Positions 47,130-59,266 of a stretch of DNA of 64,000 nucleotides are shown here, one piece after another. The notes beneath the pieces are model-generated. The model did not search any database. It saw only the letters and a list, made by a program, of their open reading frames with translations, and had not been told where the DNA came from. The stretch lies in the NCBI RefSeq assembly GCF_900114035.1, contig NZ_FORP01000007.1:124001-188000 (forward strand), in the 5' to 3' direction. Every line of letters begins with the position of its first letter. Positions within the stretch are counted from its first letter, which is position 1. Position numbers and translations under genes: made by a program. Source of the DNA: Amycolatopsis sacchari (GTDB lineage: Bacteria; Actinomycetota; Actinomycetes; Mycobacteriales; Pseudonocardiaceae).

Positions 47130-48419
47130 ATGGGTGCTGGAGGGGTCGTGTCGCAACGCGCCCGCAGCCTTCTCCCGCCGTTGGCGCTGGACCTGCTCTT
47201 CTACGCGGCCTGCCTGGTGTACGCGCTGGTGACCGCGTTCGTCTCCGAGTTCTACGGCTTCCGCGTGTGGGGCGCGTTCGCGGCGATCGGCTACGGGCTC
47301 GCGGCGGCGCACACGGTGTGGTTGTGGCGGCAGCCGCGTGGCCCCGGCTGGTGGCGCTCGCGGGGTGCGGGCCTGGCCGCGGTGGTGGTGTTCGCGATGC
47401 TGGTGCCGCTCGCCGTGCTCGTGGTGCGGCGGCTGACCGGGGTGGACTGGCTGATCACGCCGTTCTCGTGGAGCGCGCAGCCCGAGGTGTGGGTGATCGA
47501 GCGGTCGGCCGAGCTGTTGCTGCGGCACGGCACGCCCTACGTGGACGTGACCGCGCTCGGCCGTCCGCCCGAGGTCAACGACTACACCCCGTACGGGCCG
47601 GTGATGGCCGTGTTCGGCCTGCCGCGCGCGTTGTTCGGCGGCAGCCCGGTGGCCGACGCGCTGACCGACGCACGGCTGGCCTTCGCCGTGACCGCGTGCG
47701 TGTGCGCGTGGCTCACGCTGCGGATGATCGGCATGCCCCGGGTGCCGGTGCGCGCGGCGCAGCTCGCCGTGGCGTGCCCGCTGACCGCGCTGACGTGGTC
47801 GGTGGCGGGTCCGGACCTGGCGATCGCCGGGCTGATGCTCGTCGCCGTCACCCTCGCCGCGACCGACCGCCCCACCGCGTCCGCGATCGTGCTCGCGGCC
47901 GTGGTCAGCGCCAAGCTCATCGTGGCGCCGGCCGTGGTGGTGCTGGCCGTGCTGGTCGCGGCACGGCTCGGCGCCGGCGCGCTGGTGCGGTTCCTCGCCA
48001 CGCTGGTGGCCGCGGGCGCGGTGCTGACCGTGCCGGTGCTGCTGGTCGATCCGGCGGCGTTCACCGAGCACGTGCTGCGGTTCCCGGCCGGGCTCGGCGT
48101 GGTGCGCTCACCCGCCGCGAGCCCACTGCCCGGGCACCTGATCGCGAGCACCGGGCCCGTGGGCAACGCGCTCGCGTTCGTGCTCCTGGGAGCGGCCGCC
48201 GTCGCCGTGCTGGTCTGGCTGCTGCGGCGGCCGCCGGTGCTGGGTTCGGACGCGATGCTGCGGATCGCCGTGGGGCTCGGGGCGTTCACCCTGCTCACCC
48301 CGGCGACCCGCTACGGATATCTGGTGTACCCGCTCGTGCTGCTGGGCGCGATGCTGTGTTTCCGCCGCGCGGAAGACGGGAACCCCGCTATTGGTACTAC
48401 TTCTTCTTCACCCGGGTAG
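47130..48419 (+). CDS. Polytopic GT-C-type (GT87-like) mannosyltransferase-like membrane protein
   Basis: A 429-residue protein with about 10 TM helices. After the first helices an external loop carries VDWLITPFSWSAQPEVWVIERSAELLLRHGTPYVDVTALGRPPEVNDYTPYGPVM, the arrangement seen in actinobacterial alpha-mannosyltransferases that use polyprenyl-phosphate-mannose. CPLTALTWSVAGPDLAIAGLMLVAVTLAATDRP and LTPATRYGYLVYPL follow. ATG 47130 has TAACCT 8 nt upstream (leaderless); GTG 47148 with GGAGGGG is an alternative. Its end overlaps the convergent small HTH gene by 23 bp. Acceptor unknown. Confidence 0.85.
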   Translation: MGAGGVVSQRARSLLPPLALDLLFYAACLVYALVTAFVSEFYGFRVWGAFAAIGYGLAAAHTVWLWRQPRGPGWWRSRGAGLAAVVVFAMLVPLAVLVVRRLTGVDWLITPFSWSAQPEVWVIERSAELLLRHGTPYVDVTALGRPPEVNDYTPYGPVMAVFGLPRALFGGSPVADALTDARLAFAVTACVCAWLTLRMIGMPRVPVRAAQLAVACPLTALTWSVAGPDLAIAGLMLVAVTLAATDRPTASAIVLAAVVSAKLIVAPAVVVLAVLVAARLGAGALVRFLATLVAAGAVLTVPVLLVDPAAFTEHVLRFPAGLGVVRSPAASPLPGHLIASTGPVGNALAFVLLGAAAVAVLVWLLRRPPVLGSDAMLRIAVGLGAFTLLTPATRYGYLVYPLVLLGAMLCFRRAEDGNPAIGTTSSSPG

Positions 48420-48606
48420 CCCCACCGCGCCCCCGGAGCTGAACTCCCGATTCCGAAAGCACGCGGTGCACGAAACCGTACGAACGGCCCGTCGACTCCG
48501 CGAGTGCACGAATACTGGCCCCCTTCTCGTATTTCTTCTTCAGGTCAGCGGCCAGCTTGTCACGGGTGTTGCCGGTGATGCGCGCGCCCTTCTTCAGGTC
48601 AGCCAC
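48397..48606 (-). CDS. Small helix-turn-helix DNA-binding protein
   Basis: A 69-residue basic protein. ADLKKGARITGNTRDKLAADLKKKYEKGASIRALAESTGRSYGFVHRVLSESGVQLRGRGGATRVKKK contains one clear HTH (SIRALAESTGRSYGFVHRVL) followed by an Arg/Lys tail, and is strongly conserved in actinobacteria. GTG 48606 has the SD AGGAAGG 9 nt upstream. An in-frame ATG at 48774 would add an implausible extension. Probably a nucleoid-associated or regulatory protein; the targets are unknown. Confidence 0.9.
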   Translation of the reverse strand: MADLKKGARITGNTRDKLAADLKKKYEKGASIRALAESTGRSYGFVHRVLSESGVQLRGRGGATRVKKK

Positions 48607-48852
48607 GTCTTTCCGCCTTCCTAGACAGTGTTCGGGGCCCTGGCGCGGCCCTGCAAAGGCAATGATCGAACACCCGGCGGCGGATTGCCAGGCGACGGGC
48701 GAAAAAATCCTCGGAATCGGCCGATATTGGGCCATTTCAGTGTGGTTGCCTACAACAACTAAGCACCTGGACACACTTTTCGGGCACAGGCGGCTTTTGT
48801 TGGCGACCAGCGACGGCTCCGCGTGCTCGATAGTCGAGCCGGGCGGGAAATC

Positions 48853-48871
48853 TTAGGCAGGGCTAACTACG
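48853..48871. promoter_or_regulatory. Weak DtxR/IdeR-box-like dyad in an AT-richer island
   Basis: TTAG-GCAGGG-CTAA sits in bases that match 12 of 19 positions of the classical iron box TTAGGTTAGGCTAACCTAA. On the minus strand TATATT lies about 20-25 bp upstream. The bases around 48700-48900 are less GC-rich than their surroundings and carry no gene, so this may be a promoter for an untranslated RNA or a long leader of the HTH gene. Weak evidence. Confidence 0.25.
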
Positions 48872-48899
48872 AATGGTTTCGCCGCAGAACCAAATATAG

Positions 48900-49871
48900 C
48901 GGAACGGTCGCCGGAACGCCTCATCTCCGGAGGGGGCGGGGCCCGGCGGGGCTTTGGGTGGGATGGGCGGCGATGGGGGTGGGCGGCGGAGTTCGAGCGG
49001 CAGGGGGCACGCTGCCGCGGTCCGGCGGCGGCTGCCGGACCGCGGGGCGGCCGTCGTGGCCCGGATGTGACCGAGGTGGCTGCCGCGTTGCGGGGCGGCT
49101 GCCGGTTCGCGGGGGCAGCCGCCGTGGCCCGCGGGGTGACTGGGCTGGCTGCCGCATTGCGGGGCGGCTGCCGGACCGCAGGGGCAGCCGCCGTGGCCCG
49201 CGGGGTGGCTGGGGTAGCTGCCGCGTTGCTGGGCGGCTGGGCGCATCGCGGAGGCAGCTGCCGTGGCCCGGGGGTGGCTGCCTTGTGGCGGATCGCGGGG
49301 GCGGCCGTGGTAGCGCGGGGCGCTGGGGTGGCTACCACATCGGGAGGGACTTGCCGCCGCTTCCCGGGCCGGGATGCGACCGCCCCTCACGGGGCCGGGC
49401 AGCGGGAACCCGCGCCAGCAGACAGCCACCGCCGCCCCGCGCTCCCACCCCGCCCGACACGAAGCACAGGCGACAGGCCACGCCGCCCGGCAGGCGCCCG
49501 CCGGGCGGGCCACCCCGCCCGACACGAAGCACCCGCGACGGGGCCCTTGGCAGGCGCCCGCAGCAGGTCACCCTGCTCGGCAGGGGGGCACCCGCGACAA
49601 GGCCCTCGGCAGGTCGCCCCGCCGGGCAGGCCACCTCGCCCCGCAGCCACCCGCGACAAGCCCACCTCGCCCCACAGGCACCTCGGCAAGCCACCCCGCC
49701 CGGCGGGGCGCACCCACGAGAGGCCCGCCCACCGCTTCCACCCAGGCGGTGACATCAGCCGGGCGGCCCGGCCATCACCCCCGGCCCAGCACTCACCCCG
49801 GCGGCCAGGCCATCACCCCCAGCCCCGCAGCACCACCCCCGCCCCCGCGACAGCACCACCGCCGCGCGGGG
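48900..49871. other. Long non-coding low-complexity region with switching strand asymmetry
   Basis: Together with 48607-48899 this is a 1,265-bp stretch without a supportable gene. From about 48930 to 49360 the plus strand is G-rich (GGGGCGG, GCTGCCG runs). From about 49380 to the ABC-F stop it is C- and A-rich and poor in T (CACCCGCGACAAG, CCCCGCCCGG types). Open frames on both strands give only repetitive Ala/Arg/Pro/Gly strings and lack ribosome sites. The minus-strand transcript of ABC-F would run into G-rich sequence here, with potential for G-quadruplexes. Confidence 0.6.
49080..49286. repeat. Three imperfect 69-bp tandem repeats
   Basis: Units begin CTGCCGCGTTG at 49080, CTGCCGCATTG at 49149 and CTGCCGCGTTG at 49218, an exact 69-bp period, with internal blocks GGCAGCCGCCGTGGCCCG. 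The third unit is more diverged and a partial copy precedes the first. The period is a multiple of three, so frames on both strands show a 23-residue periodicity, but no start or ribosome site supports a gene. Confidence 0.75.
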
Positions 49872-51500
<1,629 letters not shown>

Positions 51501-51543
51501 GGGAACTCCCGGGAACGGGGGTGGATGAGGACAGGCTTCGACT

Positions 51544-51562
51544 GCCCGGCACCAGGCCGGGC
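51544..51562 (-). terminator. Leader hairpin upstream of ABC-F (possible attenuator)
   Basis: On the minus strand GCCCGGC-CTGGT-GCCGGGC forms a 7-bp GC stem with a 5-nt loop. It starts 7 nt after the stop codon of a 9-codon leader reading frame and 43 nt before the ABC-F start. The hairpin has no U-tract, so it could terminate (actinobacterial style), stall, or control access to the ABC-F ribosome site. Confidence 0.5.
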
Positions 51563-51569
51563 GGGAGCG

Positions 51570-51599
51570 CTACTCCAGCTGGATCTCCTCGAACCCCAC
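51570..51599 (-). CDS. Candidate leaderless leader peptide of ABC-F (9 codons)
   Basis: GTG GGG TTC GAG GAG ATC CAG CTG GAG TAG encodes M/V-G-F-E-E-I-Q-L-E. TACACT (51607-51612) is placed exactly 7 nt before the GTG, the same geometry as the leaderless genes in this window. A ribosome stalled on this frame would alter folding of the hairpin just downstream. Leader-peptide attenuation is established for other ABC-F genes (for example vmlR and msrD); here it is inferred from layout alone. Confidence 0.4.
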   Translation of the reverse strand: MGFEEIQLE

Positions 51600-51650
51600 G
51601 AAACCCAGTGTAACGAGCGGAGGCCACCGTTTTTCCGCCGGTGGCCGGGC

Positions 51651-52307
51651 TCACGCGTCGCGGACGAGGATCTCCACGTCACGCGCCCGCTCCGCCGCCT
51701 CGTCGAGCACGGCCCGCCGCGGCTCGACGATGTCCAGCACACGCTGCGAAGCCAGCTCGAACAGCGGGGCCAGCCGCCGGTCGGCGCGGAGCTCGTCCAG
51801 CGCGCGCCGGTCCCCGCCCAGCACGACCGCGTCCAGCTCGCGCACTCGTGGCACCAGCACCTCGTAGGCGTCGTCCGCGGCGTCACGCAGGGCCTGCCGC
51901 GCCTGCCCCTCACGACGCCGGGCGAAGCGCTGCTGCGACCAGCCGCCCGCCGCCGCCCGGCCGTGCACGTGGTGCCGGTCGGTGCGCGACACCACGACCT
52001 TGCCACCTTCCGCGACGCCAACGCTGTGCGCGCCCAGCCGCACCAGCAGCAGCCCGATGCGACGGGACCGCTTGGCGTGCACGGCAAGCCGGACCGTCGG
52101 CGGGCCCGAACCGGTCAGCGGCGGGAACGGCACCACCGCCGTCGCCGTCGTCCCGTTGGCCGCCGTCACCACGACCTCGGTGTCGGTCGCCGCCGTTTCG
52201 CGGATGCCGCCGTTGCGGGTGGCGAACCGGTCGAACCAGCCGCCGAGCCGTTCCGGCGCAACCTCGACCACCCTGCCGCCCCCGGCGGCGTCCCGCACCC
52301 TGCTCAC
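51651..52307 (-). CDS. Actinobacterial VLRF1-type peptidyl-tRNA hydrolase (acVLRF1)
   Basis: A 218-residue protein of the VLRF1 (Vms1-like release factor 1) family. The release loop GGWSQQRFARRREGQA (about residues 120-135) is the diagnostic segment, analogous to the GGQ-like loop of eukaryotic Vms1. RLGAHSVGVAEGGKVVVSRTDRHHVHGRAAAGG precedes it, and the C-terminus is helical with alternating Arg/Glu. The family cleaves peptidyl-tRNA on split or stalled ribosomal complexes. GTG 52307 overlaps the dgt stop (GTGA), so the two are coupled. ABC-F follows downstream. Confidence 0.9.
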   Translation of the reverse strand: MSRVRDAAGGGRVVEVAPERLGGWFDRFATRNGGIRETAATDTEVVVTAANGTTATAVVPFPPLTGSGPPTVRLAVHAKRSRRIGLLLVRLGAHSVGVAEGGKVVVSRTDRHHVHGRAAAGGWSQQRFARRREGQARQALRDAADDAYEVLVPRVRELDAVVLGGDRRALDELRADRRLAPLFELASQRVLDIVEPRRAVLDEAAERARDVEILVRDA

Positions 52308-53860
52308 AGCACGAACGAATCGGACCAGGGCTGCGACGACCGGCCCGACAGGGCGTCGAGCAGCGAAACCGCCTGCCGGTCGGTCAGCGAGGACACGAAG
52401 TCGATCACCGCGCGGCCCCGCGCCAGGCTGCGGATGGCGTCGGCTCCGGTGACCTGCTCCCCCGTCGCGCCGACGAGCAGTTCGGGGGCGTTCGCGGCCA
52501 GGTCGGTGAACTCGGCGTGCGCCAGCTCCACGAGGTCGTGCAGGCGGCGCGGCAGCCGGGACTCCTCGTCACGGTCGCCCAGCCACGCGTCGAGGGCGTC
52601 CACGAGGGTGGTCACCAGGCTCGCCTGGCCGCGCTGGTGCAGCGCGAGTTCGGGGCGCAGCAGCACGAAGGTGCGGTGCACGAACTTCAGCACCTGCACC
52701 TCGTGCCACTGGGCGGTCCGCAGCGTGACGTGCCCGGAGCGGGTGGTCGGCGACTCCAGCACGACCACCCCGCCGACGAGCCGCGAGGTCCAGCGGGCCG
52801 AGAACGCGGCGATGGCCTGCTCGGCCTCGATCGAGCCGTCGAAACCCCGCGCCAGCAGGCCGTCCACCAGCTCGGTGCGCACGCGGGACACGGCGTCGGC
52901 GAACGCGTCGTCGTCCACCACCCACGCGTCGCGGACGTGCATGCGGCGGCGCAGCAGTTCCAGCGACCGGCCGGGCCGCCGCGTCTGCGCCGCCAGCGTC
53001 GCGTCGTCCAGCCCCGCCAGTTCGAGCGCGTTCGCCAGCCACTGCCCCAGCTCCGTGGCCACCGGGGCGTGCTGCAGCACGCCGATCCGGTGGAAGTCCT
53101 GGATGTCGTGGATCGCGTAGGCGATGTCGTCGGCGGTGTCCATCACGGACGCTTCGACGGTCTGCTGCCACGGCTCGATCACGCCGGCGTAGGGCTCACG
53201 CGCCTGCACCACGTCGTCCAGTTCCGTGCTGTAGGCCGAAAACTTCGCCGAGCCGGTGCCCGGGGCGCCGGGCGGTTCGGCCGCACCACGTGGCGGGTTC
53301 GGCATCGTCGCCGGGTGCGGGTCGGGCCGGTGCAGCCGCGCCCACGGGTACTTCAGCACCGCCGCCCGCACCGCGGCGGTCAGGTCGAGCCCCACCGCGG
53401 ACGGACCGCGCACGTCGGTGGTGGTCAGGATGCGGAAGGTCTGGGCGTTGCCCTCGAAGCCGTCGGCGAGCCCGAAGCGGTGCCGGGCGATGCGGTCGAG
53501 CACCTGCTCCCCCAGGTGCCCGAACGGCGGGTGACCGAGGTCGTGCGCCAGCGCGGCGGCCTCCGCGACGTCGGGTTCGAGCCCGCCGAGCTTGCCGATC
53601 AGCTCGGCGCCGTCGGGCGCGGCGAGCAGGCGGTCGCTGATGGCGCGCGCGACCTGGGCGACCTTGAGGCTGTGGGTGAGCCGGTTGTGCAGCAGCCCGG
53701 ATCCCGCGGCGCTGACCACCTGCGTGACGCCGCCGAGGCGGGCGAAGAACGGGGAGACGACGATGCGGTCGCGATCGGCCCGGAACGGGTTGTCCGCCAG
53801 GTCCGACCAGCTGGCCGCCTCCGCCTGTTCGTCACGGCGGCGCGTGCGCGGATCGTGCAT
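52304..53860 (-). CDS. dgt: Deoxyguanosinetriphosphate triphosphohydrolase-like protein
   Basis: A 518-residue HD-domain dNTPase. FRADRDRIVVSPFFARLGGVTQV, HNRLTHSLKVAQVARAI with the first metal histidine, AAALAHDLGHPPFGHLGEQVLD with the HD pair, and VMDTADDIAYAIHDIQDF cover the metal site. These enzymes hydrolyse dNTPs to nucleosides and triphosphate, controlling dNTP pools and acting in phage defence in some hosts. ATG 53860 has TAGCCT 6 nt upstream (leaderless). It is the first gene of the unit dgt-VLRF1-(leader)-ABC-F. Confidence 0.93.
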   Translation of the reverse strand: MHDPRTRRRDEQAEAASWSDLADNPFRADRDRIVVSPFFARLGGVTQVVSAAGSGLLHNRLTHSLKVAQVARAISDRLLAAPDGAELIGKLGGLEPDVAEAAALAHDLGHPPFGHLGEQVLDRIARHRFGLADGFEGNAQTFRILTTTDVRGPSAVGLDLTAAVRAAVLKYPWARLHRPDPHPATMPNPPRGAAEPPGAPGTGSAKFSAYSTELDDVVQAREPYAGVIEPWQQTVEASVMDTADDIAYAIHDIQDFHRIGVLQHAPVATELGQWLANALELAGLDDATLAAQTRRPGRSLELLRRRMHVRDAWVVDDDAFADAVSRVRTELVDGLLARGFDGSIEAEQAIAAFSARWTSRLVGGVVVLESPTTRSGHVTLRTAQWHEVQVLKFVHRTFVLLRPELALHQRGQASLVTTLVDALDAWLGDRDEESRLPRRLHDLVELAHAEFTDLAANAPELLVGATGEQVTGADAIRSLARGRAVIDFVSSLTDRQAVSLLDALSGRSSQPWSDSFVL

Positions 53861-53963
53861 GCGTCGAGGCTAACCGTGCCGGTCGCGGCCGGTTCGGCGA
53901 CGCCCCGGTGAACATCAGCCGACAAGTCTGGAGAAACGCCGTCTGACCGGCGAGTATCGGTCC

Positions 53964-55667
53964 GTGCGCGAATCATCGAGGTCGGTCCGGTTCGCCTTCC
54001 AGCCGTTGTACAGCCTGCACACCGGCGGTGTCGTCGCGCTCGAGGCACTCGCCCGCCCCGGCCGGGGTTCGGTCGCCGAGCTGCTCGACCGCGCCCGCCG
54101 CGAACAGCGCCTGCCCGAGGTCGACGTGGCGCTCGCCGCCGAGGCCGCCCGCGCCGAGGCCGATCACGAGACCCTGCTGCCGCTGCACCTCAACCTCACC
54201 GCCACCACGGCCGCCGCGCCGGGCGCGGTGTTCGACCCGCTGCTGGACGCGCTGGCCTCGGTGAACCGCCGCCCGCGCGAGGTCGTGCTGGAGATCGGGC
54301 CGCCGTTCGCCCAGGTGTGGCCCGAGCAGCTGCTGGCCGGGCTGCACCGGCTCGCCGAACTGGGTTTCCGCCTCGCGCTCGACGGCCTCGGCCGGGCCGA
54401 CCTGCCGTTCGCCCTGCTCGCGGCCGCCCCGGCCGACCTGCTCAAGCTCGACCGGACCGTGCTGGGCGGGCTGCCGGCGGACCCGGCGTCCGTCGCCGTG
54501 GTCGAGTCGCTGCTGCACTACGCCGCCCGCAGCGGCACCCGGCTCGTCGCGACCGGGATCGAGACGGAGGCGCAGCTGACGGCGGTGCGGAAACTGGGGG
54601 TCCGCATCGCGCAGGGCAACCTGTTCGCCCCGGCCGCCGACGGCGTGTCGTGGACGCACCTGCTCACCCCGGCCACGCCCGAGCCCGGGGAGCTGCCGGG
54701 GCCGGGTCCGCTGACGGCGCCCCGCGTCCGGGACTTCCTGCGCCCCGCCAGCACCCTGCCTGCCGACGCGACGTGCGACGACGTCCGCACGGCGCTCGCC
54801 GCGGGCGACGGCCCGTCCGGCATCGTCGGCGTCGACGAGCATCACCGTCCACAGTGGTCGGTCGACCGGACCCGGTTCCTGGTCTCGGTCACCGGTCCCT
54901 ACGGGCACGCGCTGCACGCCAAGCGCCCGGCCGCCAGGCTGGCCGACCCGCCGCACGTCATCTCCGCCGACGCGGGCGCGCTCGAACTGCTCGAGCTCGT
55001 GACCGACGCCGATTGGAGCCGCACGGGCGACGACGTGGTCGTGGTGGACGAGCGGGGCCGCTGCGTCGGGGTGGTGCTGGTGACCGAGGTCGTGCGGGGC
55101 GTCGCCGAGGCGAAGGTCGAGGAGGCGGCCGCGCTGAACCCGCTGACCAGGCTGCCGGGCAGTGACACGGTGGCGCGGGACATCGAGCGCCGGATCGCGT
55201 GCCGCGAACCGTTCGTCACGGCGTGGCTGGACGTGGACTCGTTCAAGGCGGTCAACGACAACGCCGGGTTCGCGGCGGGGGACGACCTGATCCGCGCGCT
55301 CGGCCGCACCCTCACCGACCTCGCGGCACGGCTGAAGCGGACGACGGTCAGCCATGTCGGCGGCGACGACTTCCTCATCGCGTGCGACGTGGACGAGATC
55401 GGCACGATCGCCGCGGCGCTGCTGGACACGCCGTGGTCCGCGGACGGCCTGCCGGTCACCGTGTCACTCGCGACGCTGGTGTGCGCGACCGCGACGATCT
55501 CCTCCTACCGCGAGGCGTCGCGGCGGCTGGCGCCGCTGAAGAAGCGGGCGAAGGCGGTGCCGGGGTCGAGCTGGGTGCTCGGCAGGCCCGACACCGAGCA
55601 CGTCGAGATCCTCCGTGGCCGCAGGCTGTTCCCCGAGCAGCGAGCGCCGCTCGGTCACTCCGCCTGA
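53964..55667 (+). CDS. EAL-CBS-GGDEF c-di-GMP protein
   Basis: A 567-residue cytosolic protein with an inverted domain order. The N-terminal EAL domain (FQPLYSLHTGGVVALEALARP; EAL near residue 27; LLPLHLNLT; EVVLEI; LKLDRTVL; VATGIETEAQ; RIAQGNLF) keeps most catalytic residues, but the DDFG pair is reduced to DGLGR. A CBS pair lies at about 250-385, then a GGDEF domain (NPLTRLPG, AWLDVDSFKAVNDNAGF, HVGGDDF near 465). GGDDF is an acceptable active variant. It may synthesise or bind c-di-GMP under control of an adenine nucleotide sensed by CBS. GTG 53964. Its end overlaps the convergent snapalysin gene by 13 bp. Confidence 0.92.
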   Translation: MRESSRSVRFAFQPLYSLHTGGVVALEALARPGRGSVAELLDRARREQRLPEVDVALAAEAARAEADHETLLPLHLNLTATTAAAPGAVFDPLLDALASVNRRPREVVLEIGPPFAQVWPEQLLAGLHRLAELGFRLALDGLGRADLPFALLAAAPADLLKLDRTVLGGLPADPASVAVVESLLHYAARSGTRLVATGIETEAQLTAVRKLGVRIAQGNLFAPAADGVSWTHLLTPATPEPGELPGPGPLTAPRVRDFLRPASTLPADATCDDVRTALAAGDGPSGIVGVDEHHRPQWSVDRTRFLVSVTGPYGHALHAKRPAARLADPPHVISADAGALELLELVTDADWSRTGDDVVVVDERGRCVGVVLVTEVVRGVAEAKVEEAAALNPLTRLPGSDTVARDIERRIACREPFVTAWLDVDSFKAVNDNAGFAAGDDLIRALGRTLTDLAARLKRTTVSHVGGDDFLIACDVDEIGTIAAALLDTPWSADGLPVTVSLATLVCATATISSYREASRRLAPLKKRAKAVPGSSWVLGRPDTEHVEILRGRRLFPEQRAPLGHSA

Positions 55668-56176
55668 CGCACGTCCCCCGCCGCGAAGCCGTCGGCCCAG
55701 TCCTGCTGCACCTTCGCGGCCTCCGCGGCGTCGGGGACGGCGTTCGTGCACGACGTGCCGGGGCCGTGCCCGGACATCAGCTCCGAGCAGGGGCCCGAGT
55801 AGTGGTCGGGCAGGCCGAGGTTGTGCCCCAGCTCGTGGGCGGCGATGCGCGTGACCGCGAAGCCCTCGGCGACCTGCTGCTTGTCGAGGTAGATCCGGCC
55901 GTGCCCGTGGCCGTCGGTGTTCGTGTACGAGCCCCGCCCGTCGTCGGTCTCGGCGAAGACGATCGTGGCGGTGCCGCCCTTGACCAGCCGCACGTCGGTG
56001 ACCGCGGCGTTCCAGTTCGCGGCGGCCTGGTCGATCTGCGTCACGTAGTCCGGCGCGCCCGTGGAGCTGTAGTGGAGCGTGGTCACCGGCGCCGCGTTCG
56101 CGGTCGCCGTCACGAGCTGGACCGCCAAGGTCGCGGTCACCGCCAGTGATGCGGCGAGCGCCTTCCTGTACCTCAT
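55655..56176 (-). CDS. Snapalysin-family (M7) secreted metalloprotease
   Basis: A 173-residue exported protease. The signal peptide RYRKALAASLAVTATLAVQLVTATANA is cleaved near residue 28. The zinc motif HELGHNLGLPDHYSG (HExxHxxGxxD) with the Met-turn ELMSG is the M7 small neutral protease signature, and NTDGHGHGRIYL precedes it. Four cysteines are absent except one pair (PCSELM, TSCTNAV) for a disulfide. ATG 56176 has TAGGGT 6 nt upstream (leaderless). It lies alone between the EAL protein and the suf terminator and cleaves extracellular protein. Confidence 0.93.
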   Translation of the reverse strand: MRYRKALAASLAVTATLAVQLVTATANAAPVTTLHYSSTGAPDYVTQIDQAAANWNAAVTDVRLVKGGTATIVFAETDDGRGSYTNTDGHGHGRIYLDKQQVAEGFAVTRIAAHELGHNLGLPDHYSGPCSELMSGHGPGTSCTNAVPDAAEAAKVQQDWADGFAAGDVRQAE

Positions 56177-56266
56177 GCGCCGACCCTAGGGGCGCCGCGG
56201 GCGGCCCGAGTACCCGCGAAAGTCGGAAGCCCGTACCGTATAGGCCGTTATACACCGCTCGGTGCG

Positions 56267-56294
56267 AAAAAGGCCCCTCCGGAGAGGGGCCTTT
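56267..56294 (-). terminator. Intrinsic terminator of the suf operon
   Basis: AAAGGCCCCTC-CGGA-GAGGGGCCTTT is a perfect 11-bp stem with a 4-nt loop 14 bp after the sufT stop. On the minus strand it is followed by a run of five U, a textbook intrinsic terminator, which is unusual in this GC-rich window. Confidence 0.92.
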
Positions 56295-56307
56295 CCGTCC
56301 AGCCGGT

Positions 56308-56696
56308 TCAGACCGTGAAGCCGAGCGCGCGCAGCTGCTCGCGGCCGCCCTCGGTGATCTTCTCCGGGCCCCACGGCGGCATCCACACCCAGTTGATGCG
56401 GAAGTCCTTCACCACACCCGCGTTGCCCACCAGAACCGAAGCCGTCTGGTCCTCGATCACGTCCGTGAGCGGGCACGCCGCCGACGTCAGCGTCATGTCC
56501 AGCGTCGCGGTGTTGTCCGGCTCCACGCGGATGTCGTAGACGAGGCCGAGGTCGACGACGTTGATGCCCAGCTCGGGGTCGACCACGTCGCGCATGGCCT
56601 CCTCGATGTCCTCGATCTTGGCCACGTCGGCCGCGGGCTGTGCCTGCTCAGGCAGGTCGGCAGCCGTGCGGCCCTCACGGGTCGTCGTTTCCTCGC

Positions 56697-56700
<4 letters not shown>
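56308..56700 (-). CDS. sufT: SufT-type DUF59/MIP18 Fe-S assembly factor
   Basis: A 130-residue protein. Acidic N-terminal tail (SEETTTREGRTAADLPEQ), then a MIP18 domain: IEEAMRDVVDPELGINVVDLGLVYDI, LDMTLTSAACPLTDVIEDQ with its conserved cysteine, and INWVWMPPWGPEKITEGGREQLRALGF. It acts late in Fe-S maturation. ATG 56700 overlaps the sufU stop (ATGA). It is the last gene of the suf operon. Confidence 0.92.
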
Positions 56701-59234
<2,534 letters not shown>

Positions 59235-59266
59235 GAGGTCTTCTTCTCGTCCTTCGTGGTGAAAAG

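Noticed and set aside
48607..48774. N-terminal extension of the small HTH protein to ATG 48774
   Set aside because: The conserved protein starts at GTG 48606 with AGGAAGG; the extension has no resemblance to anything and no ribosome site.
48853..49338. 161-codon minus-strand frame with 23-residue periodic Ala/Pro/Arg repeats
   Set aside because: The periodicity just reflects the 69-bp DNA repeat. There is no ribosome site at the start, frames on both strands are equally open, and the composition is low complexity.
51544..51562. Terminator of the dgt-VLRF1 transcript ending before ABC-F
   Set aside because: Not excluded, but the hairpin lacks a U-tract and lies after a small leaderless frame rather than directly after the VLRF1 stop, so a leader/attenuator reading is preferred.
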